Position numbers and translations under genes: made by a program. Of a stretch of 64,000 nucleotides of DNA, positions 35,529-45,987 are shown piece after piece (the stretch's first letter is position 1; each line of letters opens with the position of its first letter). The notes beneath the pieces were generated by a model, which did not search any database, was not told the origin of the DNA, and saw nothing but the letters and a program-made list of their open reading frames with translations. The stretch spans positions 1-64,000 of the forward strand of contig CAVYWS010000008.1 in NCBI GenBank assembly GCA_963772265.1, read 5' to 3'. The DNA comes from Mayfieldus sp963772265. GTDB taxonomy: Bacteria; Actinomycetota; Thermoleophilia; Solirubrobacterales; 70-9.

Positions 35529-37023
35529 CAGCTCTCCCCGGCTGCTCCCTGCACTCGTCTTCACCGTCGGTGCTGCCAGCCTCGGGGCGGAGATCGCCGC
35601 AGCACGCCTGCTCGCCCCCTACTTCGGCGCCTCGACGATCGTCTGGGCGAACACCATCGGCGTCGTCTTGGTTGCCCTCTCGATCGGCTATTGGCTTGGC
35701 GGCCGATTCGCCGACCGCCACCCGGACATGCGGGGGCTCTGCACTCTCGTCCTGGTCTCCGCCGTACTGCTGGCTCTGGTTCCGTTCCTGGCTCGTCCCT
35801 TTCTGAGCTTCAGCGTTGAAGCCTTCGAGGATCTCTCCGCGTTCACCTTCCTCGGCTCGCTGTTCGGTGTCCTGGCGCTGGTCGCGGTGCCGGTGGTCCT
35901 GCTTGGGGCATGTGCCCCCTACGCGGTGCGACTCGCAGTCGACGACGTCCGCCATTCGGGAGAAGTGGCCGGGCGCCTCTACGCACTCTCGACCGCCGGG
36001 TCCCTGGTCGGCACGATGAGCGCTGCCCTGCTGCTGATCCCGTTCGCCGGGACGCAGCGAACCTTTCTCACCTTTGCCTTCCTGCTCGCGACGATCGCTT
36101 CGATCGGGCTTGGGTTGCGCTACGCAACGGTTCCGATCGTGCTCGCCGGAGCGGCGACGATCCCGGTCGGGACGCTGAAGGCGGCCGACGGCGACAGGGT
36201 TCTCTATGAGGCCGAGACCGCGCATCAGTACGTGCGCGTTATCGAGCAACCAGACGGTGACCGCCTCCTGGAGCTCAACGAGGGCCAGGCGATCCATTCG
36301 CTCTACAGGCCGCACAGCTACCGGACCCGGGATTACTGGGACGGCTTTCTGATCATGCCTGCGGCGGTTCTGGATCACGCGCCGCGCCACGTCGCGATCC
36401 TCGGCAACGCCGCCGGCACCGTCGCTCGGGCCTACGGGCACTATTTCCCTGCCACAGCCGTCGACGGAGTCGAGATCGACGGTGAGCTGACCGAGCTGGG
36501 GCGGCGCTTCTTCGACCTCCGAAATCCGCGCTTGGACAGCTATGAGGAAGACGCGCGTCCGTTCCTGCACCGGTCGGACGGAGGCTACGACGCGGTCTTC
36601 GTGGACACCTACCGCCAGCCCTACATCCCGTTCTATCTGGTCACCAAGGAGTTCTTCCAGCTCGCCCGCGACCGCTTGGTCCGGGGCGGGGTGGTGGTGG
36701 TCAACGTCGGCCATCCGGAGGGAAGCGATGAGCTCGAGAAGGTGCTCGGGCGCACCCTCGCCGAGGTCTTCCCGGTCGTGATGCGAGACCCGATCGAGCC
36801 GACCAACACCCTCCTGCTCGCCTCTGAGGCCCCCGCCTCGGCCGCACGTCTCCGGGCCGCCGCGTCGCGGCTGCCCTCCGACCTCGCCGGGCTCGCCAGG
36901 CGGCGGGCGAGATTCGTCGGTCCCCGCCTGGCGGGTGGCGAGGTCTACACCGACGACAGGGCGCCGGTCGAATGGCTGATCGACCGGACCCTGGTCGGCT
37001 ATGCGGAGGGCGAGGGTGAATGA
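35521..37023 (+). CDS. Membrane-fused spermidine synthase-like protein
   Basis: 500 residues. The first half (1-215) has about six to seven membrane helices (AASLGAEIAAARLLAPYFGA, IGYWLGGRFADR). The second half is a SpeE-like Rossmann methyltransferase fold: HVAILGNAAGTVARAYGHYF, DGVEIDGELTELGRRFF, and YDAVFVDTYRQPYIPF. The usual GGGDG is here GNAAG, and the Asp-rich catalytic site is changed, so aminopropyl transfer is doubtful. Such fused proteins occur widely in actinobacteria, with unknown substrate. ATG 35521 overlaps ctaG. Confidence 0.83.
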   Translation: MASSSPRLLPALVFTVGAASLGAEIAAARLLAPYFGASTIVWANTIGVVLVALSIGYWLGGRFADRHPDMRGLCTLVLVSAVLLALVPFLARPFLSFSVEAFEDLSAFTFLGSLFGVLALVAVPVVLLGACAPYAVRLAVDDVRHSGEVAGRLYALSTAGSLVGTMSAALLLIPFAGTQRTFLTFAFLLATIASIGLGLRYATVPIVLAGAATIPVGTLKAADGDRVLYEAETAHQYVRVIEQPDGDRLLELNEGQAIHSLYRPHSYRTRDYWDGFLIMPAAVLDHAPRHVAILGNAAGTVARAYGHYFPATAVDGVEIDGELTELGRRFFDLRNPRLDSYEEDARPFLHRSDGGYDAVFVDTYRQPYIPFYLVTKEFFQLARDRLVRGGVVVVNVGHPEGSDELEKVLGRTLAEVFPVVMRDPIEPTNTLLLASEAPASAARLRAAASRLPSDLAGLARRRARFVGPRLAGGEVYTDDRAPVEWLIDRTLVGYAEGEGE

Positions 37024-37159
37024 GCGGGACCGAGGGGTGACCCTCAGTCTGTCCGACCGGCTGCGGGCCTGGCTTGTCACCGGGCCGCTGGGGCGGCTCG
37101 CCGCCGTCGCGATCGAGCTCGCCGCGGCGCTCGGGCGGGCGCTGCGCCGCCGCCTGTAG
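37016..37159 (+). CDS. Small conserved-looking protein (47 aa)
   Basis: GTG 37016 overlaps the stop of the preceding gene; TAG at 37157-37159 is part of the -10 hexamer of tig. The product contains LRAWLVTGPLGRLAAVAIEL, an amphipathic or short membrane helix with a basic end (RALRRRL). I recall similar LVTGPLGH.. small proteins in other actinobacteria. Function unknown. Confidence 0.55.
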   Translation: MNERDRGVTLSLSDRLRAWLVTGPLGRLAAVAIELAAALGRALRRRL

Positions 37160-37162
37160 GGT
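37157..37162 (+). promoter_or_regulatory. -10 hexamer TAGGGT, leaderless start of tig
   Basis: Ends 7 nt before ATG 37170 and overlaps the stop codon of the upstream small gene. Confidence 0.5.
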
Positions 37163-37169
37163 CAAGGCA

Positions 37170-38561
37170 ATGAAGACCTCGGTCACCGAGCTGCCCGACT
37201 CACGGGTGCGGGTCGACGTCGACGTCGAGCCCGGCGACGTCGAACGCGGCATGAGCCGCGCCGCCCGCGGTCTCGCCCGCGACATGCGTGTGCCCGGGTT
37301 CCGCAAGGGCAAGGCGCCGCCCTCGGTGGTGATCCAGAGGGTGGGGCGCGAGGCCGTGCTTCAGGAGGCGGTGCGCGACTCGCTGCCGGACTGGTACGAG
37401 CGGGCCCTGATCGACTCCGGCGTCAACCCCGTCGGCGATCCCCAGATCGAGCTGACCTCGGTGCCGGAGTCGGAGGGCGATCCACTGAGCTTTCAGTTCG
37501 AGGTCGGGGTGCGGCCGCCGGCGAAGCTCGGCGACTACAAGGGGCTGGAGGTCGGGCGTCCCGAGCCCGACGTGCCCGACGACGTGGTCGAGACCGAGCT
37601 CGAGCGCCTGCGCGAGGGGCTGGCGCGGCTGGAGGCGGTCGAGCGCCCGGCTGGAGAAGGGGACTTTCTGCTCGTCGACTACAAGGGGACGGTCGACGGC
37701 GAGCCGTTCGCCGGCGGCGAGGCCCGCGACGAGCTGATCGAGCTCGGCGGCGGCCGCCTGATCGAGGGCTTCGAGGAGCAGCTCACAGGAGCCTCGGCGG
37801 GCGAGGAACGGAAGGTCGAGGTCAGCTTCCCCGCCGATTACCGGGCCGAGGATCTGGCCGGCAAGGACGCGGTCTTCGAGCTCACGATCAAGGAGGTGCG
37901 CGAGAAGATCCTGCCCGACCTCGACGACGAGTTCGCGACCGGGGCCGGGGGCTTCGACAGCATCGACGAGTTGCGCGACGACGTTCGAGAGAAGCTGCGC
38001 GAGGCGGCCGAGCAGCGGATCGAGGCCGACTTCCGGATTGCCGCAATCGACGCGGCTGTCGACGTCTCCGAGGTCGAGGTGCCGCCCGAGATCCTCACCT
38101 CCCGCGCCACCGAGCGCTGGCAGCGGGTCGAGCGCCAGATCGCGGCCCAGGGGCTGGACCCGGCGTCCTATCTGCAGATGCAGGGCAAGGACCGCGACGA
38201 GATCATCGAGGAGTCCAAGCCCGACGCCGAGCGCGAGATCCGCCGCGAGGCGGTGCTGAGCGCGATCGCCGACGCGGAGGACATCGAGGTCTCCGACGAG
38301 GAGATGATCAAGGCGCTCGAGCACACCGCCGAGCACGAGCGGGTTTCGCCCGAGAAGCTGCTCGAGCGGCTGCGCAAGAACGGTCGCGACGCCCTGGTCC
38401 GCGAGGACATCCGGATCCGCAAGGCGATCGACCTGGTCGCCGAGTCCGCCGAGCCGATCCCGGTCGCCCAGGCGGAGGCCCGGGAGCGGCTCTGGACCCC
38501 GGAGAAGGAGCGCGCCGAGGCGGGGCAGGGGCCGGGCTTGTGGACGCCCGGCTCGGATTGA
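37170..38561 (+). CDS. tig: Trigger factor, ribosome-associated chaperone
   Basis: 463 residues: N-terminal ribosome-binding domain with the signature GFRKGKAPPSVV (about 42-53), a central FKBP-like peptidyl-prolyl isomerase domain (about 155-240; GDFLLVDYKGTVDGEPF, GFEEQL), and a helical C-terminal chaperone domain. It binds near the ribosome exit tunnel and folds nascent chains. The order tig, clpP, clpX is the common bacterial arrangement. Start ATG 37170 follows a -10-like TAGGGT by 7 bases. Confidence 0.95.
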   Translation: MKTSVTELPDSRVRVDVDVEPGDVERGMSRAARGLARDMRVPGFRKGKAPPSVVIQRVGREAVLQEAVRDSLPDWYERALIDSGVNPVGDPQIELTSVPESEGDPLSFQFEVGVRPPAKLGDYKGLEVGRPEPDVPDDVVETELERLREGLARLEAVERPAGEGDFLLVDYKGTVDGEPFAGGEARDELIELGGGRLIEGFEEQLTGASAGEERKVEVSFPADYRAEDLAGKDAVFELTIKEVREKILPDLDDEFATGAGGFDSIDELRDDVREKLREAAEQRIEADFRIAAIDAAVDVSEVEVPPEILTSRATERWQRVERQIAAQGLDPASYLQMQGKDRDEIIEESKPDAEREIRREAVLSAIADAEDIEVSDEEMIKALEHTAEHERVSPEKLLERLRKNGRDALVREDIRIRKAIDLVAESAEPIPVAQAEARERLWTPEKERAEAGQGPGLWTPGSD

Positions 38562-38592
38562 GGGCGTAACGAAGCCCGCCCCTGCCAGACTG

Positions 38593-39090
38593 ATGAACAT
38601 GACCAACCAGACCCAGGAAGCCACGTTCGCCGCCGGCTGCTTCTGGCAGGTGGAGATCGATTTCGCCAACACCCCGGGCGTGCTGTCGACCGAGGTCGGC
38701 TATACGGGCGGGAGCACCGAGTCGCCGAGCTACGAGGAGGTCTGCACCGGCCGCACCGGCCACGCCGAGGCCGTGCACCTGACCTTCGACCCCGAGCAGG
38801 TGTCCTTCGCCGACCTGGCGGACAAGTTCTTCAGCCTCCACGACCCGACCCAGCTCAACCGCCAGGGCCCCGACGTCGGGCACCAGTATCGCTCGGCGAT
38901 CTTCTTCCACAGCCCCGAGCAGGAGCGTGAGGCGATCGCCGCAAAGGAGCGGGCTCAGACCGAATACCGCAACCCGGTCGTCACCGAGATCGTCCCGGCG
39001 GAGCCCTTCTGGCGGGCCGAGGACTATCACCAGCGCTATCTCGAGAAGCGCGGGATGGCGACCTGCCGCGTTCCCAGCGCCGCCGCGTAG
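38593..39090 (+). CDS. msrA: Peptide methionine (S)-S-oxide reductase
   Basis: 165 residues. The active site is AAGCFW near residue 15; the substrate-binding region has GYTGGSTESPSYEEVCTG, GHAEAVHL, and GPDVGHQYRSAIF. It reduces methionine-S-sulfoxide using thioredoxin; a resolving Cys may be the one near the C-terminus (MATCRVP). ATG 38593 and 38599 are both possible; CAGACT (38586-38591) ends 7 bases before the second, which would fit a leaderless start there. It is inserted between tig and clpP. Confidence 0.94.
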   Translation: MNMTNQTQEATFAAGCFWQVEIDFANTPGVLSTEVGYTGGSTESPSYEEVCTGRTGHAEAVHLTFDPEQVSFADLADKFFSLHDPTQLNRQGPDVGHQYRSAIFFHSPEQEREAIAAKERAQTEYRNPVVTEIVPAEPFWRAEDYHQRYLEKRGMATCRVPSAAA

Positions 39091-39109
39091 AGACGTAATC
39101 CGGCTTCTA

Positions 39110-39115
39110 TAGACT
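39110..39115 (+). promoter_or_regulatory. -10 hexamer TAGACT, near-leaderless start of clpP
   Basis: TATAGACT; the TAGACT hexamer ends 8 nt before ATG 39124. Confidence 0.5.
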
Positions 39116-39123
39116 CGGCCGCC

Positions 39124-39708
<585 letters not shown>

Positions 39709-39719
39709 GCCCTCGCAGG

Positions 39720-40241
39720 ATGAGTCAGGGGCAGAGGTGGGGGGTGGTTGCGGTTTGTTGGGCGATGCTGATCGCCGTCGGCCTCGCGCTGGTCGCCGAC
39801 GGCCTCGCATCCACGCACAGGCCGCCGCAGATCTTTCCCGTCCGCGGGCCCCACGGGACCCGCGGCCCGGTGGGCGAGTTCGGCGCCCCTCGCACCGGCG
39901 GCCGCACACATGAGGGCTTCGACGTCGTCGCCGCCTGCGGCACGAAGCTGGTCGCGGCGCGCGGCGGCAAGGTGCTGCAGAACAAGTTCGACCCGGTCCT
40001 CGACGGCAACGAGATCCTGATCCACGCCCGCGGGACGGGGCGCAACTACCGCTACTCGCATCTGCGAAAGCCCGCGATCCCGGCGGTCGGAGAGGTGGTC
40101 GAGACCGGGCAGCGCATCGGCGCGGTCGGCAAGACCGGAAACGCCCGCACGGTCGGCTGCCACCTGCACTTCGAGATGTGGAAGCACGGCCGCGCCGTCG
40201 ACCCCGAGCCGGCGCTGCGGCGCTGGGATCGCTGGAGCTGA
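39720..40241 (+). CDS. M23-family (LytM) metallopeptidase, exported
   Basis: 173 residues. One N-terminal hydrophobic segment (WGVVAVCWAMLIAVGLALVA) anchors or exports the protein. The zinc site is the pair RTHEGFD (His-x3-Asp) and CHLHFEMW (His-x-His), with an intermediate YSHL. M23 enzymes cut peptidoglycan cross-links, and this is near the minimal domain size. It lies between clpP and clpX, an unusual insertion in that pair. ATG 39720 is 11 bases after the clpP stop. Confidence 0.88.
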   Translation: MSQGQRWGVVAVCWAMLIAVGLALVADGLASTHRPPQIFPVRGPHGTRGPVGEFGAPRTGGRTHEGFDVVAACGTKLVAARGGKVLQNKFDPVLDGNEILIHARGTGRNYRYSHLRKPAIPAVGEVVETGQRIGAVGKTGNARTVGCHLHFEMWKHGRAVDPEPALRRWDRWS

Positions 40242-40431
40242 GCCGGGGTCTCGGGCCCACGCCTGATTCCTGCCTGGATCGGCAAAGAGCCGCCCACTAG
40301 CAGGTACTCGAACCCGCTCGGAGTAATGAGGGTCGCAGTAATCGAAGATCTGATTCGGCTTGCGCTCCATCCCCTCTAAGCTTCGGGGAAGGGGGTTGGC
40401 CGACACCATCGGCCCCGAGGAGGCGATCAAG

Positions 40432-41718
<1,287 letters not shown>

Positions 41719-41721
41719 CGG

Positions 41722-42501
41722 TTAGCGCGCGGCGCGCTCGTTCAGCACTTCGGCGGGCATCGGGATCGAGAACAGGAATCCCTGCCCGAACTGGCAGCCC
41801 ATGTCGCGCAGCGCCGCGAGCTGCCCGGGCGACTCGATCCCGTTCGCGATCACGGTCACGCCCAGCTCGGCGGCGATCCGGATCGCGCCGGCGGCGGTCT
41901 CGGTGTGGCGCGGGCCGTCGGGGATCCCGGCGACCACCCGGCGGCTGATCTTCAGCGCCCTGGTCGGCACCTGGGCGAGCTGTTGCTTTGGGACCGCGCC
42001 GCTGTAGTCGTCGACGATCAGGCCGACCCCCAGGCGCGAGATCTCGTTCAGCCTCTCGATCCGTCCCTCGTCGGACTCGAGCAGGGCGGTCTCGGAGATC
42101 TCGAGGCTGAGCCTGCGCGGATCGACCTCGAAGCGCTCCGCGGCGCCGCGGAGCGCTTCGAGCAGATCGCTCTGGTAGACGTGGTCGTCGGAGAGGTTGA
42201 GCGACATGTCGAGGTCGTTTGCGCGCCTCCAGCGGCTGAGCTGCTCGAAGGCCGCCTCGATCGACCAGTGCTCCAGCGCGCCGAGCAGGTCGAACTCCTC
42301 GGCCACGCCGATGAAATCGGCGGGAGCGAGGATCTCGCCGTTGCCGTTGCGGGGCCAGCGCAGAAGCGCCTCGACCTCATGGGCAACGCGGTCGGTCAAC
42401 GAGACGATCGGCTGGTAGTAGAGGGTCAGCCGGCTCTCCTCGATCGCCTCGCCCAGCTCAACGGCAAGGACCTCGGGGGCGATCGGCTCCTTCACGCTCA
42501 T
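41722..42501 (-). CDS. EAL-domain protein with degenerate active site
   Basis: 259 residues, a single EAL domain with no sensor. It keeps EVEALLRWPRNG (EAL itself), LNLS and LEISE, and the DD of VDDYSG, but other catalytic positions are changed: LKID becomes LKIS and AEGVE becomes ANGIE, losing a metal-ligand/catalytic Glu. c-di-GMP hydrolysis is therefore doubtful; a binding or protein-interaction role is more likely. ATG 42501 overlaps the stop of the upstream hydrolase (ATGA), so both are one unit. Confidence 0.8.
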   Translation of the reverse strand: MSVKEPIAPEVLAVELGEAIEESRLTLYYQPIVSLTDRVAHEVEALLRWPRNGNGEILAPADFIGVAEEFDLLGALEHWSIEAAFEQLSRWRRANDLDMSLNLSDDHVYQSDLLEALRGAAERFEVDPRRLSLEISETALLESDEGRIERLNEISRLGVGLIVDDYSGAVPKQQLAQVPTRALKISRRVVAGIPDGPRHTETAAGAIRIAAELGVTVIANGIESPGQLAALRDMGCQFGQGFLFSIPMPAEVLNERAAR

Positions 42502-43349
42502 GCCGGTGCCCTTACCCCGAATTGGCTGCAAACGAACGGGATTACGGCCTCGGCGGCGCCCTCGGGATTGTCCGCGTAGGGGAAGTGACCGCTGCCGTCG
42601 AGGAGCTTCGCCTCGGCGCTCGGGAAGGGCTCCTCGAGGTCCTCGACCCGCCGCGTGCTGAGGAAGGGATCGTTGGCGCCCCAGACGATCAGCGCCGGGC
42701 GGTCGAGCCCGGCAAGCGTCTTGACCCAGCCCGAAGCGGGCGGATATGGAAGCGGGGTGGCGCGGTAGAGCTTCAGGACCGCGCGGCGGGTGCCCCGGTC
42801 GAAGTCGTCGTACATGCGGTCGATGAATGCCTTCGGCAGCGGATCGGGGCCGGCGCTCATCCGCTTGTGCCAGGTTCGGCGGTTGGTCAGCGCCATCACC
42901 AGCTCTCCGACCACGGGCCGCCGCCACAGCCTCGCCGCCTGGTGCCAGCGCCCGTGGGTCCAGGTGCCGGTGTTGAACATCACCACGCTGGCGACCTTGT
43001 CCGGGTGTCCCGCTGCCCAGCAGAAGCCGAAGGCGCCACCGAAGTCGTGCACGACCAGGTGCGCTCGCTCGACCCCGAGCTGCTCGAGGGCGCCGTCGAT
43101 GAACTCCGCGTAGCCCTCGACCCGGTAGTCGAAGCTCCGCGGCTTGTCGGCCTGCCCGAATCCGGGCATGTCGAAGGCGAGGGCGCGCCCGTGTTCGCCG
43201 ATCTCGCCGATCAGCCGCTCCCAGTCGAGGCGCGAGCCCGGGTTGCCGTGCAGGAACACGACCGCCTCCGGATCCTCCTGCGGGCCTGCCTGCAGCAGGG
43301 GTGAGCGCACCCCCTCTACGACGACCTGGCCCTGGGAGACCTCACTCAT
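42498..43349 (-). CDS. Alpha/beta hydrolase with Asp nucleophile (epoxide hydrolase/dehalogenase-like)
   Basis: 283 residues. HGNPGSRLDW carries the oxyanion region; the nucleophile elbow is VVHDFGGAFG, with Asp where esterases have Ser, as in epoxide hydrolases and haloalkane dehalogenases. The acid is near WGANDPFLS and the catalytic His is in GSGHFPYADNP. The substrate is unknown. It is translationally coupled to the EAL protein and transcribed away from valS. Confidence 0.85.
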   Translation of the reverse strand: MSEVSQGQVVVEGVRSPLLQAGPQEDPEAVVFLHGNPGSRLDWERLIGEIGEHGRALAFDMPGFGQADKPRSFDYRVEGYAEFIDGALEQLGVERAHLVVHDFGGAFGFCWAAGHPDKVASVVMFNTGTWTHGRWHQAARLWRRPVVGELVMALTNRRTWHKRMSAGPDPLPKAFIDRMYDDFDRGTRRAVLKLYRATPLPYPPASGWVKTLAGLDRPALIVWGANDPFLSTRRVEDLEEPFPSAEAKLLDGSGHFPYADNPEGAAEAVIPFVCSQFGVRAPA

Positions 43350-43423
43350 CCTGCGAACCTACCGGTCGGGCGGGCAGGCCGCTACACCTGCGGACGATCC
43401 TTGCCTCGGGTCAGGTTCGAAAC

Positions 43424-43429
43424 TAAACT
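43424..43429 (+). promoter_or_regulatory. -10 hexamer TAAACT of valS
   Basis: Ends 9 nt before GTG 43439; no Shine-Dalgarno lies between. Confidence 0.45.
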
Positions 43430-43438
43430 CGCGCATCC

Positions 43439-45987
43439 GTGCCTGAAGCAAGCCGAAAAGTCCTCCAGGACACGACCCGGTACGAGCCGGCCGAGGTCGA
43501 GCGACGGCTGTTCGATGAATGGCTGGAGGCCGGCTACTTCCATCCCCCGGCCGAGGGCACGCCGGAGGAGAACTACTGCGTCGCGATTCCGCCCCCCAAC
43601 GTGACCGGGGCGCTGCACATGGGCCACGCCCTCAACGGCACGATGCAGGACGCCCTGGTCCGGATCCAGCGGATGCGGGGGCGAAACGCGCTCTGGATCC
43701 TCGGCACCGACCACGCCGGCATCGGCACCCAGGCGGTGGTCGAGAAGGACCTCGCCGAGGAGGGGATCTCGCGCCTGGAGATCGGCCGCGAGGAGTTCGA
43801 GAAGCGGGTCTGGGCCTGGAAGGAGCGCTACGGCTCGGAGATCATCGAGCAGTACAAGCGCCTCGGCGCCTCCTGCGACTACGAGCGCGAGCGCTTCACC
43901 CTCGACCAGGGCTACGTCCGGGCGGTCTACCGGGTCTTCGTCGCCCTGCACGAGCGCGGGCTGATCTACCGCGACAACTACATGGTCAACTGGGACCCGG
44001 GCCTGCACTCGGCGATCTCCGACCTCGAGGTCGAGAACCGCGAGGTCACCGACACGATGTACGAGATCGACTACCCGCTCGAGGACGGCGAGGGGACGAT
44101 CACGGTGGCGACGGTGCGCCCGGAGACGATGCTCGCCGACACCGCGGTCGCCGTAAGCCCCGAGGACGATCGCTACCGCGAGCTTGTCGGCCGCAACGCC
44201 GTCCTGCCCCTGGTCGGCCGGCGGCTGCCGATCATCGCCGACGACTACATCGACCCCGAGTTCGGGACCGGGGCGCTGAAGGTGACCCCGGGCCATGACG
44301 TCAACGACTTCGAGATCGGGCGCCGCCACGGGCTCGAGGAGGTCGGCGTGATCGGCGAGGACGGCCTGATGAGCGCCGAGGCGGGCGAGAGGTTCGCCGG
44401 CCTGACGATCGAGCGAGGCTCAGAAGGCCGTGGTCGAGGCGCTGCGCGCCGAGGGCCGGATCCGCGCCGAGGAGCCCTACACGCATTCGGTGCCGTTCTC
44501 GCACCGCTCCGGCGCCCGGATCGAGCCGCTGATCTCGCTGCAGTGGTTCTGCCGCATGGACGAGCTGGCCAAGCCGGCGATCGAGGTCGTCGAGCGAGAC
44601 CAGGTGAAGATCACGCCCGGCCAGTGGAAGCGGGTCTATCTCGACTGGATGGCCGAGATCCGCCCCTGGTGCGTCTCGCGCCAGCTCTGGTGGGGCCACC
44701 GGATACCGGTCTGGTACCGGGGCGAGGAGGTCTACGTCGGTGAGGAGCCGCCCCAGGGAGAGGGCTGGGAGCAGGAGGAGGACGTCCTCGACACCTGGTT
44801 CTCCTCGGCGCTCTGGCCGTTCGCGACCCTCGGCTGGCCCGACGAGACCCCCGAGCTTGCCGCCTTCTACCCGACCTCGTTTCTGACCACGGCCCGGGAG
44901 ATCCTCTTCCTCTGGGTCGCGCGGATGATCATGATGGGGATCGAGTTCGCGGGCGACATCCCGTTCGACGACGTCTACGTGCACTCGGTGATCCAGGCTC
45001 GCGACGGCCGCAGGATGTCGAAGAGCCTCGGCACCGGGATCGACCCGGTCGAGGAGATCGAGGTCCACGGCGCCGACGCGCTGCGCTTCGGCCTGCTGGC
45101 GATGTCCTCGACTCAGGACGTGCGCTACTCCGACGCCAAGGTCCAGCAGGGCCGTGACCTGGCGAACAAGATGTGGAACGCGAGCCGACTGATCCTGCTG
45201 AACGCCGAACCACAGGGCGGCCCGGGCCCCCCCGAGCTGTCGCTGCCGGAGGACCGCTGGATCGTCTCGCGTCTTCAGCGCGCGATCGAGACGGTGACAC
45301 GGAACCTGGAGGAGTACGACTTCGCCCACGCGGCGCTGGAGGCCTACCGCTTCTTCTGGTCCGAGCTCTGCGACTGGTACCTGGAGATCGCCAAGCCGCG
45401 CCTCTACGAGGACGATCCGCATGCCGACGCGACGCTGCTCTGGGTGCTCGAGCAGTCGCTCGCCCTGATCCACCCGATCATGCCCTTCGTCACCGAGGCG
45501 ATCTGGTCGCACCACCCGTACCGCGAGGGCCACCTGGCCGTCCATCCGTTCCCGGAGGCCGACAGCGCACTGATCGACGACCGCGGCGGAGTCCGAGGTC
45601 GGGGAGGCGATCGAGCTGACCTCACGGCTGCGTGCCTGGCGCGAGCTGGCCGCGGTACCGGTCGCCAGCGTACTCAGTGGACGGGTCGAGGGCGAGCCGC
45701 CACAGGAGTTCGTCGGCCGCCTCTCCCGCTTCGACCTGCGCGCCGACGGCGGCGATCCGGTGGCGTCGATCGGTCCGGTCCAGGTCCTCGCCAACGACGA
45801 GATCGATCCCGACGGGGTGCGGGAGCGAATCGAGGCGCGCCGGGCGGAGCTGCGGAGCGAGGTGGAGCGCGGTGAGCGCAAGCTCGCCAACGCCGGATTC
45901 GTCGAGAAGGCGCCGCCGGAGGTCGTCGAGGAGGAGCGCCAGAAGCTCGCTGACTACCGGGCCGAGCTGGAGGAGCTCGAGCGATAA
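43439..45987 (+). CDS. valS: Valyl-tRNA synthetase (two frameshifts in sequence)
   Basis: Class I synthetase of about 848 repaired residues. The HIGH motif is ALHMGHALN, KMSKS is RRMSKSLGTG, and the CP1 editing domain lies between (TVATVRPETMLADTAVAV). The anticodon-binding domain and a C-terminal coiled-coil arm (RAELRSEVERGERKLANAGF) complete it. Extra C bases near 44414 (GAGcGAG) and 45582 break the frame; both sides align to one protein. GTG 43439 is the start. The TAA stop is embedded in the folC start region. Confidence 0.94.

Noticed and set aside
40242..40431. Possible structured RNA or small gene between the M23 gene and clpX
   Set aside because: A T-arm-like hairpin around GTTCGAGTACC was noticed on the minus strand, but no cloverleaf or conserved motif could be completed.
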